Made by a program: the position numbers and the translations under genes. Source: Daejeonella sp. JGW-45 (GTDB taxonomy: Bacteria > Bacteroidota > Bacteroidia > Sphingobacteriales > Sphingobacteriaceae). Taken from it: a DNA stretch of 64,000 nt. Under the pieces are notes generated by a model, which saw only the letters and a program-made list of their open reading frames with translations, had not been told where the DNA came from and searched no databases. Below, piece after piece: positions 8,085 to 17,769 of this stretch (its first letter is position 1; each line of letters begins with the position of its first letter). The stretch spans positions 408,635-472,634 of the forward strand of contig NZ_JARKNC010000002.1 of the NCBI RefSeq assembly GCF_029360805.1. The letters are read 5' to 3'.

Positions 8085-8636
8085 TTAGGTTAGGGTACTA
8101 AAAGTACCTTTAAAGGTTATTCTAATGGTTTCTGCTATATTTTTAAATACAAGTGCTGGTATCTTTATATTATGATCCTGGCATTTTACGTCAAACACTG
8201 AATAAATTTCCAGTTTGCCGTTTACAACTTTAACAGTTCCCGAAACAGATCGCCTTTTTGTAACTCCATGTACTTCAAGATCTCCGGTTGCTGTTACCTG
8301 ATATTCACCGTCCCTCGAAATCTCAAGCGGCATATTCAGCTTACCTTTGAATTTGGCTACGGGGTATTTATCAGATTCCATGTAATTTTCATTAAAATGC
8401 TCGCGCATCAAACTTTTGCGGAACTGGAAGCTCCTGATCGATACTCCAAACTGGATCTCACCGCTGTTGATATTCACCACGCCGTAAGCGTTTCTGGAAA
8501 CCGCCTCTATATTTTCCATTGGCGCTTCGGAGAACAGGGTCAATTCTGCATTTTTAGTAACAAATACAGATGCCGCACTCTCAACCCGGGGGATAGATGC
8601 TATTAAAAATCCTATCAGCAGCGTTGTAAACATCAT
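8085..8636 (-). CDS. YceI family secreted lipocalin-like protein
   Basis: 183 residues with a short signal peptide (1-20). The YceI beta-barrel shows the characteristic NAYGVVNINSGEIQFGVSI, FNENYMESDKYPVAKFKG and TATGDLEVHGVTKRR segments. YceI proteins bind isoprenoid-type lipids in a hydrophobic barrel in the periplasm. Two adjacent ATG codons (MM) open the gene. It is the first gene of the operon with the DUF5777 barrel and the Rieske protein. Confidence 0.87.
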   Translation of the reverse strand: MMFTTLLIGFLIASIPRVESAASVFVTKNAELTLFSEAPMENIEAVSRNAYGVVNINSGEIQFGVSIRSFQFRKSLMREHFNENYMESDKYPVAKFKGKLNMPLEISRDGEYQVTATGDLEVHGVTKRRSVSGTVKVVNGKLEIYSVFDVKCQDHNIKIPALVFKNIAETIRITFKGTFSTLT

Positions 8637-8867
8637 TTTTTGCTTTTACGAAACCAGGCATCAGTCCATTTTGAAGACGGAATTCTCAATTCCCTTAGAT
8701 CAGGAATTGTGTTTCATTGACAACACGTAAGAAGTTAATTAATGGTTGCCTTATTAAAAAAATAGCTGCCATTAAGGCATGGAAACCATAGCGTGCCGGG
8801 GGCATAAAAGACTTACATTTCAGAAGATAACAAGGAAGGTTCTTCCAAAGGTAAAAGAAAGGGAATT

Positions 8868-9023
8868 ACTAGTGTCCGGGTAAAATTGGAATCTCTATAA
8901 AATATGTTTTTACGCCTCGCATTGGATGTTTTTTGCCAATTTTTAAAAGCAAGCCCCCTGTAAAATACAAGTAGGCTTGACCCAGAAGGCGGTCGAAAAG
9001 TAAAACCTTTACCGGACACTTGT
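8868..9023. mobile_element. Possible MITE-like remnant with terminal inverted repeats
   Basis: Left end CTAGTGTCCGGGTAAA (8869-8884) is inverted at the right end as TTTACCGGACACTTG (9008-9022), enclosing about 155 bp without a gene. The same right-end word occurs beside another palindrome cluster (TTTTAACCGGACATTAGTGG, 54579-54598) and, degenerate, at 1740-1758. I see no transposase and no clear target duplication, so this may be only a repeat boundary. The remaining 8637-8867 holds no recognisable feature; a 68-codon frame at 8813-9019 is not credible. Confidence 0.35.
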
Positions 9024-9025
9024 GG
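8967..9025. repeat. Palindromic repeat cluster 2 (single module)
   Basis: A single palindrome GACCCAGAAGGCGGTC (8979-8994) is flanked on the left by ACAAGTAGGCTT, like cluster 1 (ACAGGTAGCTT). On the right it is flanked by GAAAAGTAAAACCTTT and ACCGGACACTTG, like cluster 4. It looks like the same element reduced to one module. Confidence 0.7.
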
Positions 9026-9078
9026 AACGGGAATTTATTTTCCAAATGGCCGGTGCAAGTTGAGCGAATAGCAGGGCG

Positions 9079-9759
9079 TCAAATCAAATCAAAGGAGCGT
9101 GCATATTGGCAAAGTTCATAATACGAAGAAGTTCCAAGCTTCTTGCGGATATTTTTTCTGTGAGTGTCGACGGTACTTAAAGAAATAAACAGCTCCACGG
9201 CGGTTTCTGCCGAGCTCTTTCCGAGGGCAAGTTCTTTTAAAACTTCTCGTTCCCGCTGACTAAGTTTGGAAAACTTCTGAAAGTTTTTCCTTAAAAAATT
9301 GTTCTCTTCCAGTACGCGCGCGGCCTTGGTAGTCATATGATGCATGGCATCGATAGGAAAAGAGACAGTGATCGTATAAAGAGGTTTTCCGTGGACATCA
9401 CGCATAAATACCCTGGAACTACTCATATGCCAGGTCCAATCGGATTTTCCTGCAACCCTCACCTGCTGAAAGTAAGTAATTATCTGGTTGAAATCTTTGC
9501 TCTCCAGTAATCCCAGGATCTTAGGAACATAATCCTTGGAATCTTCCTCATTAAAAAATCTTGAATAATATTCTTTGGCGCTCATGCTGGTAATTTCTTC
9601 AAGAGAAATATTGAGCTCATTGAGACCGTAAGCAGACATCCAGGTAACTGTCCAGTCACTTATATTATGAATAATGGTAACACCCGGAAGTTTTTCTGCT
9701 CCTGCAGCTACTATCCTGATCTGGTCTTCCAAGCTCTCCCGCCCTGTATATATATCCAT
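9079..9759 (-). CDS. LuxR-type regulator with PAS-like sensor domain
   Basis: 226 residues. The N-terminal about 140 resemble a PAS fold (DWTVTWMSAYGLNELN, then WHMSSSRVFMRDVHGKPLYTITVSFPID). The C-terminal about 60 are a LuxR/GerE helix-turn-helix: KLSQREREVLKELALGKSSAE, then LFISLSTVDTHRKNIRKKLG. No phospho-acceptor receiver domain is present, so it probably senses a ligand directly or acts with PAS partners. It is a single gene; no target is obvious, and the MBL gene downstream is on the same strand but unrelated. Confidence 0.85.
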   Translation of the reverse strand: MDIYTGRESLEDQIRIVAAGAEKLPGVTIIHNISDWTVTWMSAYGLNELNISLEEITSMSAKEYYSRFFNEEDSKDYVPKILGLLESKDFNQIITYFQQVRVAGKSDWTWHMSSSRVFMRDVHGKPLYTITVSFPIDAMHHMTTKAARVLEENNFLRKNFQKFSKLSQREREVLKELALGKSSAETAVELFISLSTVDTHRKNIRKKLGTSSYYELCQYARSFDLI

Positions 9760-9839
9760 CGTAAACGTGCAACAAGTTAAATCTTTTTAAAACATGGTGC
9801 AACCAGTATTTCCCGTAAAACAAAAATCTGCTTTCCAAA

Positions 9840-9881
9840 TTACTTTATACCTCATACCTCATACCCTCTTCGGCATACTCC
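9840..9881. repeat. Heptamer array H1 (ATACCTC word)
   Basis: Six 7-bp units in register (ATACCTC twice, then ATACCCT and variants). The stop codon of the MBL hydrolase (9845-9847) and its last residues GMRYEV are encoded by the array. Confidence 0.7.
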
Positions 9882-10609
9882 AGCTCGATGTTCTTAATAT
9901 TTATCAGCATCTCTTTATCGAAATGAGTGAGAAGGATCCTTTTGCAATTAAGACGGCTCAGGTGCTCCCGGAGCTGTAGGTAATTCATGTGCCCTTTAAC
10001 CTCCATTGTATAAAAGCAGCACTCGCAAATAAACAGGTCGGCCCTGTCTGCAAGTGAAATAAGCGTATCCGTCCACCCGGTATCGCCCGAATAACTTACA
10101 ACCTTACCGCCCAGGCCAAGCCTGACCCCGTGAGGCAACGCTTCTTTGGTATGAAAAACAGGGAAGCTTTCTACGGTCAGGTCTCCCAGATGGAAGATCT
10201 TGCTGTTATTGAAAGACCAGAACTCAATTTCAAGCTTTTCTAATACCTGGGAGCCGGGATATAGCAAAGCCAGCAAACTTTTCAGCTTCTCAAGACAACC
10301 AGGCGGCGATATTATATTAAGCTTCTTCTTTTGTCCGTAAGTTGCCAGGTACAAAAGCACAAAGGGAAGCCCTCCATAGTGATCGCCATGAAAGTGGGTG
10401 ATGATGATGGCATCAATATCCGGAAGCGGTACCTTATGGGATTTCAATGCAGGCAAAGAACTCGCCCCGCAATCAATAAGGGCCTTAACCGAATTATTTT
10501 TCAGATAAAAGCATGTGTTTAATTGCCCTCCGCTGCCGAAGGCATCGCCGCAACCAATGATTTTCACCGAAGCAGTATCCATACTTCTGAAACAGAGCTT
10601 ATACATCAA
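9845..10609 (-). CDS. MBL-fold metallohydrolase (RNase Z-like)
   Basis: 254 residues with the metallo-beta-lactamase signature THFHGDHYGG (about 71-80) and later metal ligands in VFHTKE, YSGDTGW and LTHFDKE. The overall length and the order of motifs resemble the RNase Z/ElaC group of MBL proteins, but it lacks the flexible arm I would need to call tRNase Z. It is cytoplasmic, with no signal peptide. The start is uncertain: M1, M2 or M10 (10582) are possible, and the core fold begins near residue 13. The 3' end is overprinted by a 7-bp repeat array, so the last about five residues are probably not conserved. Confidence 0.85.
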   Translation of the reverse strand: MMYKLCFRSMDTASVKIIGCGDAFGSGGQLNTCFYLKNNSVKALIDCGASSLPALKSHKVPLPDIDAIIITHFHGDHYGGLPFVLLYLATYGQKKKLNIISPPGCLEKLKSLLALLYPGSQVLEKLEIEFWSFNNSKIFHLGDLTVESFPVFHTKEALPHGVRLGLGGKVVSYSGDTGWTDTLISLADRADLFICECCFYTMEVKGHMNYLQLREHLSRLNCKRILLTHFDKEMLINIKNIELEYAEEGMRYEV

Positions 10610-10735
10610 TGTTTTGAACCGTCAGAGGCTTACTGTAAGATAACGTCCAATTTATTTAGATTAAATACAAATAATTTGTTTTTGAATTAACTTTTCCTGT
10701 TATTTGCCGCAATTTATAATCAATCTTAATAAAAG

Positions 10736-13174
10736 ATGAAAAGATACTTACTAACGCTTATAATTTTATGTGCTTTGTCGGGTTTTTCCTATAGCCAGAT
10801 CACATTATCGGGAAAAGTAACAGATAGCCTTGACAGGCCGGTTCCCGGAACCACCGTACGTCTTATGGAGAAAAACCTCAGCACGGTGACTAACTCACAG
10901 GGTATTTTTATATTCAGCGGCTTAGCAGAAGGAACATTCAACCTCACAGTTTCCTCAATAGGCTACGAGACCCGCCGCATGCCGTTTACACTCAGCAGTT
11001 CTCAGAATACACTAAACATCACACTTTCTGAAAGGGTAAACCAGCTCCAGAGTGTGGAGATCGTAGGGCGTAAGGAACAGAAATATAAAAACACAAGTTC
11101 TTTTTCAGGCACAAAAACTGAAACCCCGCTCAAGTACGTCCCCCAGGCAATCAGCTATGTTACCAAGGAAGTTATTGATGACCAGATGGCATTCAAAACA
11201 AGCGATGTGGTCAAGAATATAAGCGGAGCCTCAATCTTCTCTTTTTATAATAATGACATCGCCCTTAGAGGTTTCAGAGCCGGGAACGCACTCATTAACG
11301 GACTTAGAAATCCTACCACCAGCTTCAATCAATCGCTATTGCCCAACGTAGAACGTGTTGAGGTAATTAAAGGCCCTGCATCTGCCCTGTTTGCAAACTC
11401 CGATCCTGGTGGCACCGTGAATACGGTTACTAAGAAACCCCTTGATGAAGCGCGGAAATCAATAAACTTTGCCACCGGGAGTTTCAATACCTTCCGCGTA
11501 GCCTCAGATTTCACCGGACCGATGAATGATTCACGGACTTTGCTTTACCGGTTAAACCTGGCTTATCAAAATGCGCAGTCTTATCGCGAACTACAAGGAG
11601 GGCAGGATGTTGTTATCGCGCCTTCGGTATCGTTTATTCCTGATGAGAAAACATTTGTAAATTTCGACTTTGTTTATTCGAAAACGAATGCCAAGTTAGA
11701 CCGCGGCCAGCCGATTTTTGGTGCCACAGCGGGTACAGACCTTAACTCCACTCCTATTTCATTTGCGATCGGGAAGAACAACGATTTCAGCAAAGAGACA
11801 AACATGTATGTAACAACTTCCATTCAGAGGAAGGTGGGTAATAAAGTTACTCTCAATGCGTCCTATATGAAGTTCCTCTATGATGAGGACTTGCTTGAGC
11901 ATCGTACATCGAACAGATATGCAGTTGATGCCGCGGGAGTACAGATCCCTACACTAATGGAAATGCAGACCATTCGCCGCCAGTCGAGGAATTACAACGA
12001 TAATATTACCTTATATGGGGTAGCTGACTTGAAAACAGGCCCGCTGGAACATAAGATACTCCTGGGCTACGACTACCTTCAGAACGAAACTCCTGTAGGA
12101 AGTTCGAATTATAATGCCAACGGCTATATCAACGCTGCCCGAAACGGAACCATCGCCACCTATAACCCCGCTAACCGTGCTGCTTACTATATTGTAAACA
12201 ATCGCCCGGTACCTAACGTACCTCACTTTGACCTGGTGAACCCTGACTATTCTATCTCCGAGATATCTCAGTATTTTAATGTTTCTTCCAGCCAGCCTGT
12301 AACCAAATACTTTGTTAATGGCTTCTATATTCAAGATCAGATTAAATTCGGAAAATTTCAGGCTTTGCTTGGCCTGAGACAGGAGTACTATACTGATATT
12401 GTGAACTATAAGAAAGCGAATTCAAAAGAGGTAGAGCAAAAGGCGACGATCCCGCGTGTAGGATTAGTGTATTCCCCGATAGAACAGATCAGTCTGTATG
12501 GTACTTACGCTGAGGGCTATCAACCGCAAGGCGCTGCAACTATTGGGTCACCTGAGATCTATGGAGGCCCGTTTGATCCGCTTATTAGCAATATGATCGA
12601 GGGTGGTGCGAAATCTGAGTTTTTCGAAAAAAGGCTTGCTGTAAATCTTGCAGTATACAAAATAGAACAAAACAATATCCTGATCAATGCCAACGCGCCG
12701 GGAAATCCTCAAATGCTACGCCAGATCGGACAGCAGCAATCAAGTGGTGTTGAACTTGACATATATGGTCAGATCTTAAGCAATTTGAGTGTTACAGCTA
12801 ACTTCGCCCGCGGTGTCGCTAAGATAACCGAAAGCACAATAGCCGGGGAAGTTGGAAGGTTATTGCCAAACGCACCTAAAACCCAGGGCGGTTTATGGGC
12901 TAAGTATACCTTTACCAGTCCTGCTTTGAAAGGTATCGGCGTCGGGCTGGGCGGAAATTATGTTGGCGACAGAAATACATCAAGCTTTATATTGGTTCTG
13001 CCTTCTTACGTAGTTGCCAACGGCGCCTTATATTATACCGTCGATAAATTCCGGATCTCGGCTAATTTGAATAACATCTTTGATAAAACTCACTGGTTAG
13101 GGGGATATGATTACAACCGTTTGTTCCCGGGTGCTCCGAGAAACTTTATGGTAGGTGTCGGTTACTCATTTTAA
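10736..13174 (+). CDS. TonB-dependent siderophore receptor
   Basis: 812 residues. Signal peptide 1-20 (ending SYSQ). A carboxypeptidase-D regulatory-like beta-sandwich (about 22-105) has the motif GKVTDSLDRPVPGTTV. The plug domain (about 125-240) has the hallmark VERVEVIKGPASALFANSDPGGTVNTVTKKP. The rest is a 22-strand barrel ending in an aromatic C-terminus (MVGVGYSF). The plug sequence is that of siderophore receptors (FhuA/FpvA/FhuE type). It imports ferric siderophores across the outer membrane using TonB. A PepSY membrane protein follows after 5 bases and a small membrane protein overlaps that, so the three form an iron-uptake operon, probably Fur-controlled, although I see no clear Fur box. 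The siderophore is unknown. Confidence 0.93.
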   Translation: MKRYLLTLIILCALSGFSYSQITLSGKVTDSLDRPVPGTTVRLMEKNLSTVTNSQGIFIFSGLAEGTFNLTVSSIGYETRRMPFTLSSSQNTLNITLSERVNQLQSVEIVGRKEQKYKNTSSFSGTKTETPLKYVPQAISYVTKEVIDDQMAFKTSDVVKNISGASIFSFYNNDIALRGFRAGNALINGLRNPTTSFNQSLLPNVERVEVIKGPASALFANSDPGGTVNTVTKKPLDEARKSINFATGSFNTFRVASDFTGPMNDSRTLLYRLNLAYQNAQSYRELQGGQDVVIAPSVSFIPDEKTFVNFDFVYSKTNAKLDRGQPIFGATAGTDLNSTPISFAIGKNNDFSKETNMYVTTSIQRKVGNKVTLNASYMKFLYDEDLLEHRTSNRYAVDAAGVQIPTLMEMQTIRRQSRNYNDNITLYGVADLKTGPLEHKILLGYDYLQNETPVGSSNYNANGYINAARNGTIATYNPANRAAYYIVNNRPVPNVPHFDLVNPDYSISEISQYFNVSSSQPVTKYFVNGFYIQDQIKFGKFQALLGLRQEYYTDIVNYKKANSKEVEQKATIPRVGLVYSPIEQISLYGTYAEGYQPQGAATIGSPEIYGGPFDPLISNMIEGGAKSEFFEKRLAVNLAVYKIEQNNILINANAPGNPQMLRQIGQQQSSGVELDIYGQILSNLSVTANFARGVAKITESTIAGEVGRLLPNAPKTQGGLWAKYTFTSPALKGIGVGLGGNYVGDRNTSSFILVLPSYVVANGALYYTVDKFRISANLNNIFDKTHWLGGYDYNRLFPGAPRNFMVGVGYSF

Positions 13175-13179
13175 TCCGC

Positions 13180-14511
13180 ATGACACCGGGTAATACTGCT
13201 AAAAAAGACAATAAGCTCCTGTGGCGGATACACCACTGGGCTGGGTTATATTGCGGAATTGTAATTGCTGTGCTAAGCCTGACCGGCGCGCTGGCGGTTT
13301 TCATCCCCGAAATAGATCTGTTCATTCAAAAGCAGTATTATTCGGTTTCGTCCACTCCTTCCAGGACATTTAATATCGGTAAGTCTGTTGCTCAGGCCGA
13401 AAAACAGTATCCTGGCATGAGCGGACTTATCATCGATCTGCCTGAGAAACCCGGGCAGGTAGCGGGCCTGAACTTTTTCGTTGGCGGCGATAAGGGCCTT
13501 GGTCTCCAGCGGTATTACTTTTTTGTTGATGCCGGGAAAGACGAAATCGTCGGAACACGAAATCAGCAAAATTCCCTGGCCAATTACCTGCGTCAAATGC
13601 ACGTGCGCCTGTACGATGGCTACTGGGGAAGGCAACTTGTCGGACTCGGCGGCATTGCACTGCTTGTAGTAGCTATCACCGGCCTGCTTATTTACAGTGA
13701 TTTCATGAAACGGCAGCCCTATCCCAAGCTGCGGAAAGGACGGGGTCTTCGTATTTTAATGGCCGACTGGCATAAAATATTTGGAATCAGCGCCCTGGCA
13801 TTTAACATAGTCATTGCCATAACCGGGGCATGGCTAGGCTTGCAGCCTAAGCTCATGAACTGGTTTAATATTAAAACACCAAATAATTTTAAGCCGGAAA
13901 TTGTAATCAGTCCTGAAGAAGATAAAAAAACAACCGTTCATTGGGATAACTTGCTGGCGGTTGCAAAAAAAGAATTCCCTGATCTTGTACCTAATGGTAT
14001 AAAGGCGTCTGACGATGGCAGCTCAACCATATCGTTTTACGGTAATATTGCCGGACAGGCTTATGAAAGAAACGCAAACGTGCTTGTTATTTCTAAGAAT
14101 GGTCTTAAGCCCGTATTCAAATACGACGTCCGAACGGCACCCTTCAGTCATAAGTTTTACTTCATCCAGGAAGCCCTGCATTTTGGTGACTTTGGCGGGC
14201 TTGGCTTAAAGATTCTGTATGCGGTACTGGGACTAACAAGTGGCTTTCTTTCTATCAGCGGCTTTGTAGTTTACCTCTACAGGATGGATAAGAAGAAGAG
14301 AAACCGCTTCTCACCTCTTAAAACCACTTTTATTTATTGTATGGTGATCACGCTTGTCCTGATCGCTCTGGCGCTGGTAAGCATGTTTATTGGATATAGC
14401 AAAGCAGCACTGGCAGCGGCCATATTAATCAACGGTACACTGGTAATCTTTATACTTTATTCAATTTATACATTCATCAGAAAGAAACTGCAACCGGCCC
14501 ATTCGAAATGA
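13180..14511 (+). CDS. PepSY-associated membrane protein (iron-related)
   Basis: 443 residues with four main membrane helices: about 20-42 (HHWAGLYCGIVIAVLSLTGALAVF), about 150-170, about 195-215 and about 340-365, with extra helices near the C-terminus. It has the PepSY_TM pattern WRIHHWAGLYCG and the later DWHKIFGISALAFNIVIAITGAW. Such proteins are regularly encoded after siderophore TonB receptors and are thought to act as inner-membrane ferric-siderophore reductases or accessory factors. The gene begins 5 bases after the receptor stop and its own stop overlaps the next start (ATGA). Confidence 0.9.
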   Translation: MTPGNTAKKDNKLLWRIHHWAGLYCGIVIAVLSLTGALAVFIPEIDLFIQKQYYSVSSTPSRTFNIGKSVAQAEKQYPGMSGLIIDLPEKPGQVAGLNFFVGGDKGLGLQRYYFFVDAGKDEIVGTRNQQNSLANYLRQMHVRLYDGYWGRQLVGLGGIALLVVAITGLLIYSDFMKRQPYPKLRKGRGLRILMADWHKIFGISALAFNIVIAITGAWLGLQPKLMNWFNIKTPNNFKPEIVISPEEDKKTTVHWDNLLAVAKKEFPDLVPNGIKASDDGSSTISFYGNIAGQAYERNANVLVISKNGLKPVFKYDVRTAPFSHKFYFIQEALHFGDFGGLGLKILYAVLGLTSGFLSISGFVVYLYRMDKKKRNRFSPLKTTFIYCMVITLVLIALALVSMFIGYSKAALAAAILINGTLVIFILYSIYTFIRKKLQPAHSK

Positions 14512-14741
14512 AGGACTTTAAACTCGTAGAACATAATCTTATTCCTCTTTCCCTGTTTGCATTGAATATTTCGGTAGTGCATCTGCTCTATTTATTATTT
14601 ATAGACAATATATTATCATTTACCACTCTGCTGGTATTTTCGTCTACCATCGTATTGGTCGCAGGAGTTATAAGAAAAAAAAAGGTGTTGATGATCCCGG
14701 GAGCGTTGGTGTATACTATTGTTCTGCTTTTCTCACTTTAA
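14508..14741 (+). CDS. Small membrane protein of the siderophore operon
   Basis: 77 residues with two to three hydrophobic helices (about 12-32, 33-52 and 57-75) and a Lys/Arg-rich turn (IRKKKV). Its ATG overlaps the stop of the PepSY gene by four bases, which supports translation. I do not recognise a family; partner or assembly factor of the PepSY protein is a guess from position. Its 3' end overlaps the convergent surE by nine bases. Confidence 0.65.
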   Translation: MKDFKLVEHNLIPLSLFALNISVVHLLYLLFIDNILSFTTLLVFSSTIVLVAGVIRKKKVLMIPGALVYTIVLLFSL

Positions 14742-15494
14742 GACTTCGCGGCTGCTTTCAACAGGATTCTTTTCAACAGCTTTCTTAAGTTCCTCCTCAT
14801 GGGTAAGATCGAGCCTGAGAGGCGTAATTGAGACAAAACCATTTTCGACAGCCCAGCGGTCGGTTCCTTCCTCCGCTGGTTCCAGAGGAGTAACGGTAAA
14901 CCAGTAATGTTTTCTTCCCATCGGATCCGTCCCAGGAACTATCCGCCCGTCGTACAGGCGCACAGACTGCCTGGTCCATTGAACCCCTTTGGGATCTGGT
15001 GGTAAATTAACGTTATACAGCCCCAAAGCTGGATTATCAAGCAGCAAACTGATAGCTTCCTCTACGAACGGAGCCAGAATTTCCCAGTTTGGTTCTGTTT
15101 TACCAACAGGCGTACTTAAAGCAACGGCTTTGATCCCCAGCAGGGCACCTTGCTTTGCAGCGGCAAGAGTTCCCGAATGCCACATGGAGTTGCCCAGGTT
15201 CGGCCCCATATTGATCCCCGATAACACCAGGTCGGCATGATCCCATAAATGTGTGCCCAGTGCTACGCAATCTGCCGGGGTTCCATTTACGCGGTAAGCC
15301 TCAATGCCTGGAAACTCTATCGGCGACCTTTTACATGTAAGAGGTTTAGAATGTGTAACAGCATGCCCCATGGAAGATTGTTCCACATCAGGAGCTACAA
15401 CCCGAACCTCACCGAATTTTAATGCAGCTCTTGCAAGTGCAGCTATGCCAGGACTATAAATACCATCGTCGTTCGTTACCAGGATCCTCATCAT
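14733..15494 (-). CDS. surE: 5'/3'-nucleotidase SurE
   Basis: 253 residues, the standard SurE length. The N-terminal ILVTNDDGI contains the two metal-binding aspartates (D9, D10). The conserved [10 protein letters not shown] and [22 protein letters not shown] loops, which bind metal and phosphate, are intact. SurE dephosphorylates nucleoside 5'- and 3'-monophosphates and short polyphosphate in the cytoplasm. Two adjacent ATG codons open the gene. It is divergent from the lipid kinase gene and converges, with a 9-base overlap, on the siderophore operon. Confidence 0.95.
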   Translation of the reverse strand: MMRILVTNDDGIYSPGIAALARAALKFGEVRVVAPDVEQSSMGHAVTHSKPLTCKRSPIEFPGIEAYRVNGTPADCVALGTHLWDHADLVLSGINMGPNLGNSMWHSGTLAAAKQGALLGIKAVALSTPVGKTEPNWEILAPFVEEAISLLLDNPALGLYNVNLPPDPKGVQWTRQSVRLYDGRIVPGTDPMGRKHYWFTVTPLEPAEEGTDRWAVENGFVSITPLRLDLTHEEELKKAVEKNPVESSREVLK

Positions 15495-15560
15495 AATAAT
15501 ACTTGTTTAAATTCCAACAAAAAACACCTTTCTATGTTTCAAGAAGATATCAATTAGCAC

Positions 15561-16451
15561 ATGACCAGGGTAAAACTTCTGCATAATGATAAAGCCGGGG
15601 ACGAAAGTCACTCTAAACAGAAACTGATTTCCATGATCGAGTCAAAAGGGTTTATTTGCGATTACTCGTCAATAAAGTCTTCAGACTGGGACATTCCGCA
15701 AGAAACCGACTTTATTGTCGTGGCGGGCGGTGACGGAACAGTAAAAAAAACTGCGAAAAGCTTGTTAAACAGGCGATTGGTCGACAAGAGGTTCCCGATT
15801 GCCATCCTCCCGCTTGGTACCGCGAATAATCTTTCGCGGGCTTTAAGTATAGGCAACGACCCTGAAAAGATAATCGAGTCGTGGTTAAAACCCAAGCTCA
15901 GGAAATTCGATGTGGGCCGGGTGTACGGCATGCCTAAATATGATTTTTTCATGGAAGGGCTGGGTTACGGCGTATTTCCGGAACTCATGCGTCAAATGAA
16001 AAGCGTTGATGATAACCTTTCAGATGACCCCGAAAAGAGAATGGGAGCCGCTTTGAAAGCCCTGCAGAAGGTGATTGCTTCTTATAAGCCGCACTTCGCT
16101 CATATTGTTATAGACGGGCAGGATTATTCAGGCGAATACTTAATGATAGAGGTAATGAATATACCTTCCATTGGCCCGAATCTTCTTATGGCACCTGATG
16201 CCGATACCGCGGATGGCCTTTTTGATATTATCCTTATTCACGAAGACAAGAGAAAGGTACTGAGCTCTTACGTAGGAGAAAAGCTTAAAGGAAAGGAGAA
16301 ACCACTAAAACTGAATCCCATTCAGGGGCGCCAGATATATATTAACTGGCAAGGATCCGATGGCCATATTGATGACAAGCTCATCCAAATGAAAGAACAT
16401 CCGGAACTGAAAATTGAGAACCATAGCGGCTTGCTTGAATTTTTTCAGTGA
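15561..16451 (+). CDS. Diacylglycerol kinase-family lipid kinase
   Basis: 296 residues of the DAGK catalytic family. The nucleotide loop VVAGGDGTVKKTA (about 51-63), LPLGTANNLSRAL and the later domain with MAPDADTADGLFDI are present. Members phosphorylate diacylglycerol, ceramide or related lipids with ATP at the membrane; DgkB, YegS and BmrU cannot be told apart here. A soluble protein with no signal peptide. It is divergent from surE with a 66-base gap. Confidence 0.88.
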   Translation: MTRVKLLHNDKAGDESHSKQKLISMIESKGFICDYSSIKSSDWDIPQETDFIVVAGGDGTVKKTAKSLLNRRLVDKRFPIAILPLGTANNLSRALSIGNDPEKIIESWLKPKLRKFDVGRVYGMPKYDFFMEGLGYGVFPELMRQMKSVDDNLSDDPEKRMGAALKALQKVIASYKPHFAHIVIDGQDYSGEYLMIEVMNIPSIGPNLLMAPDADTADGLFDIILIHEDKRKVLSSYVGEKLKGKEKPLKLNPIQGRQIYINWQGSDGHIDDKLIQMKEHPELKIENHSGLLEFFQ

Positions 16452-16481
16452 TGTTTAAGGACATTCTGATTTCATCTTAAA

Positions 16482-17756
16482 TCAACTTCCCTTCATTACG
16501 CCGATGCTCCCCCCTTTAAATCCCGGGAACAGTATTTTATTATTATTTATCAATAAATGCCTGCCGGCCACTTCGCCGAAAACACTTCTGAAATCTGTCG
16601 TAACAGCCAGGTCACGCCCATCTTCAAGGTTTTCCAGCGCCAGCGGCTGGACATCTCCATGAACCAGTCCTCCATTCACACCATTACCGAGAATGAAGTT
16701 ACATGAAGCCCGGCCATGATCTGTACCGCCGGTGCCGTTCTGTTTGACAGTACGTCCAAACTCGGTCATTGTCATTACGGTGAGGTCATCCTGGTATGCG
16801 TCCATATCCGTCCAGAATGCCATAATGCTATTGCTCAGGTCGCTTACATTCCGGGCAAATATGCCCGTTTCCTTTCCCTGGTTAAAGTGGGTATCCCATC
16901 CTCCGGATTCGGCGAAGGCAACCTCCAGTCCAACATCCATTTTAATAAGCTGTGCGATCTGCCTTAGTGAATTTCCCAGGGCTGTATTCGGATAAACAGC
17001 ATTATTTGCGGGTTTGTAATTCTTAATATCAGCTTTCTGAAGCATTTTAATCGCGTCAAAGCTTTCCTTACCGGTTTGTTTGAGCAAACCTGAAGCAGTT
17101 TGATCGTAAAGGTCTTCAAAGCTTTGCGAAACGCGGCTCGTACCTGTGGGATTTCCTTTCATCTGAATGGCAAAATCCTGAAGGTTGCTGATAGCTACTG
17201 AAGGCATATCACCATAAAAGGACCTGGGCATGGAGGATGTTAAACTCACGGCCTGAAATGGAGTGGCTTCATGGCCCAAAAGACCGACTGCCCGGTTGAG
17301 CCAGCCGCTCGGGGTGCCCTTGCTGAAAGGAGTTCCCGATTCCATATAGTCCTGCGCATCAAAATGCGAGCGGCTATTATTAGGCGAGCCCATTCCATGC
17401 ACGATCGCCAGTCTCTTTTCGCGGAACATTCTCTCAAACGCTTCCATAGATGGATGAAGCCCGAAACGTCCATCGAGATCGATAAGGGGTTTTGCATTAC
17501 CTGCTTTGGCTGCTGACATCATCAGGCCGGGCCGTGCCGCCTGAAGATATTTATCGCCGAATGGCGTAACCGCCATAAGGCCGTCCATAGCACCCCTTTG
17601 GAATATGGAGACAAGAATCTTTTTACGTTTAAAAAGCCCGGGCGCCTGCACAAGGCTCGCTGCTTCGGCAAGAAAAGTTGGAATGCCTCCCACACTGATC
17701 CCAAAGAGCGCCAGCCCTCCGGCTTTTAAGAATGCTTTTCTGGATATCATCGCCAT
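16482..17756 (-). CDS. DUF1501 domain-containing protein
   Basis: 424 residues with an N-terminal signal-like helix (SRKAFLKAGGLALFGISVGGIPTFLAEA). It then has the DUF1501 fold, related to the sulfatase/alkaline phosphatase superfamily, with GGWDTH, VMTMTEFGRTVKQNG and GTDHGRASCNFILG. It lies 13 bases after a DUF1800 gene; the two families are almost always paired in Bacteroidota, Planctomycetota and Proteobacteria, and are presumed to act together in the envelope. The reaction is unknown. M3 (17750) is an alternative start. Confidence 0.9.
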   Translation of the reverse strand: MAMISRKAFLKAGGLALFGISVGGIPTFLAEAASLVQAPGLFKRKKILVSIFQRGAMDGLMAVTPFGDKYLQAARPGLMMSAAKAGNAKPLIDLDGRFGLHPSMEAFERMFREKRLAIVHGMGSPNNSRSHFDAQDYMESGTPFSKGTPSGWLNRAVGLLGHEATPFQAVSLTSSMPRSFYGDMPSVAISNLQDFAIQMKGNPTGTSRVSQSFEDLYDQTASGLLKQTGKESFDAIKMLQKADIKNYKPANNAVYPNTALGNSLRQIAQLIKMDVGLEVAFAESGGWDTHFNQGKETGIFARNVSDLSNSIMAFWTDMDAYQDDLTVMTMTEFGRTVKQNGTGGTDHGRASCNFILGNGVNGGLVHGDVQPLALENLEDGRDLAVTTDFRSVFGEVAGRHLLINNNKILFPGFKGGSIGVMKGS

Positions 17757-17769
17757 TCGTTTTTAATTC

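Noticed and set aside
8813-9019. 68-residue open frame
   Set aside because: It spans the inverted repeat and palindrome module; the composition is not protein-like and it has no homology I recognise.
10640-10735. Fur box before the TonB receptor
   Set aside because: The A/T-rich gap has no convincing GATAAT-like inverted hexamers, so regulation by Fur is left as inference only.
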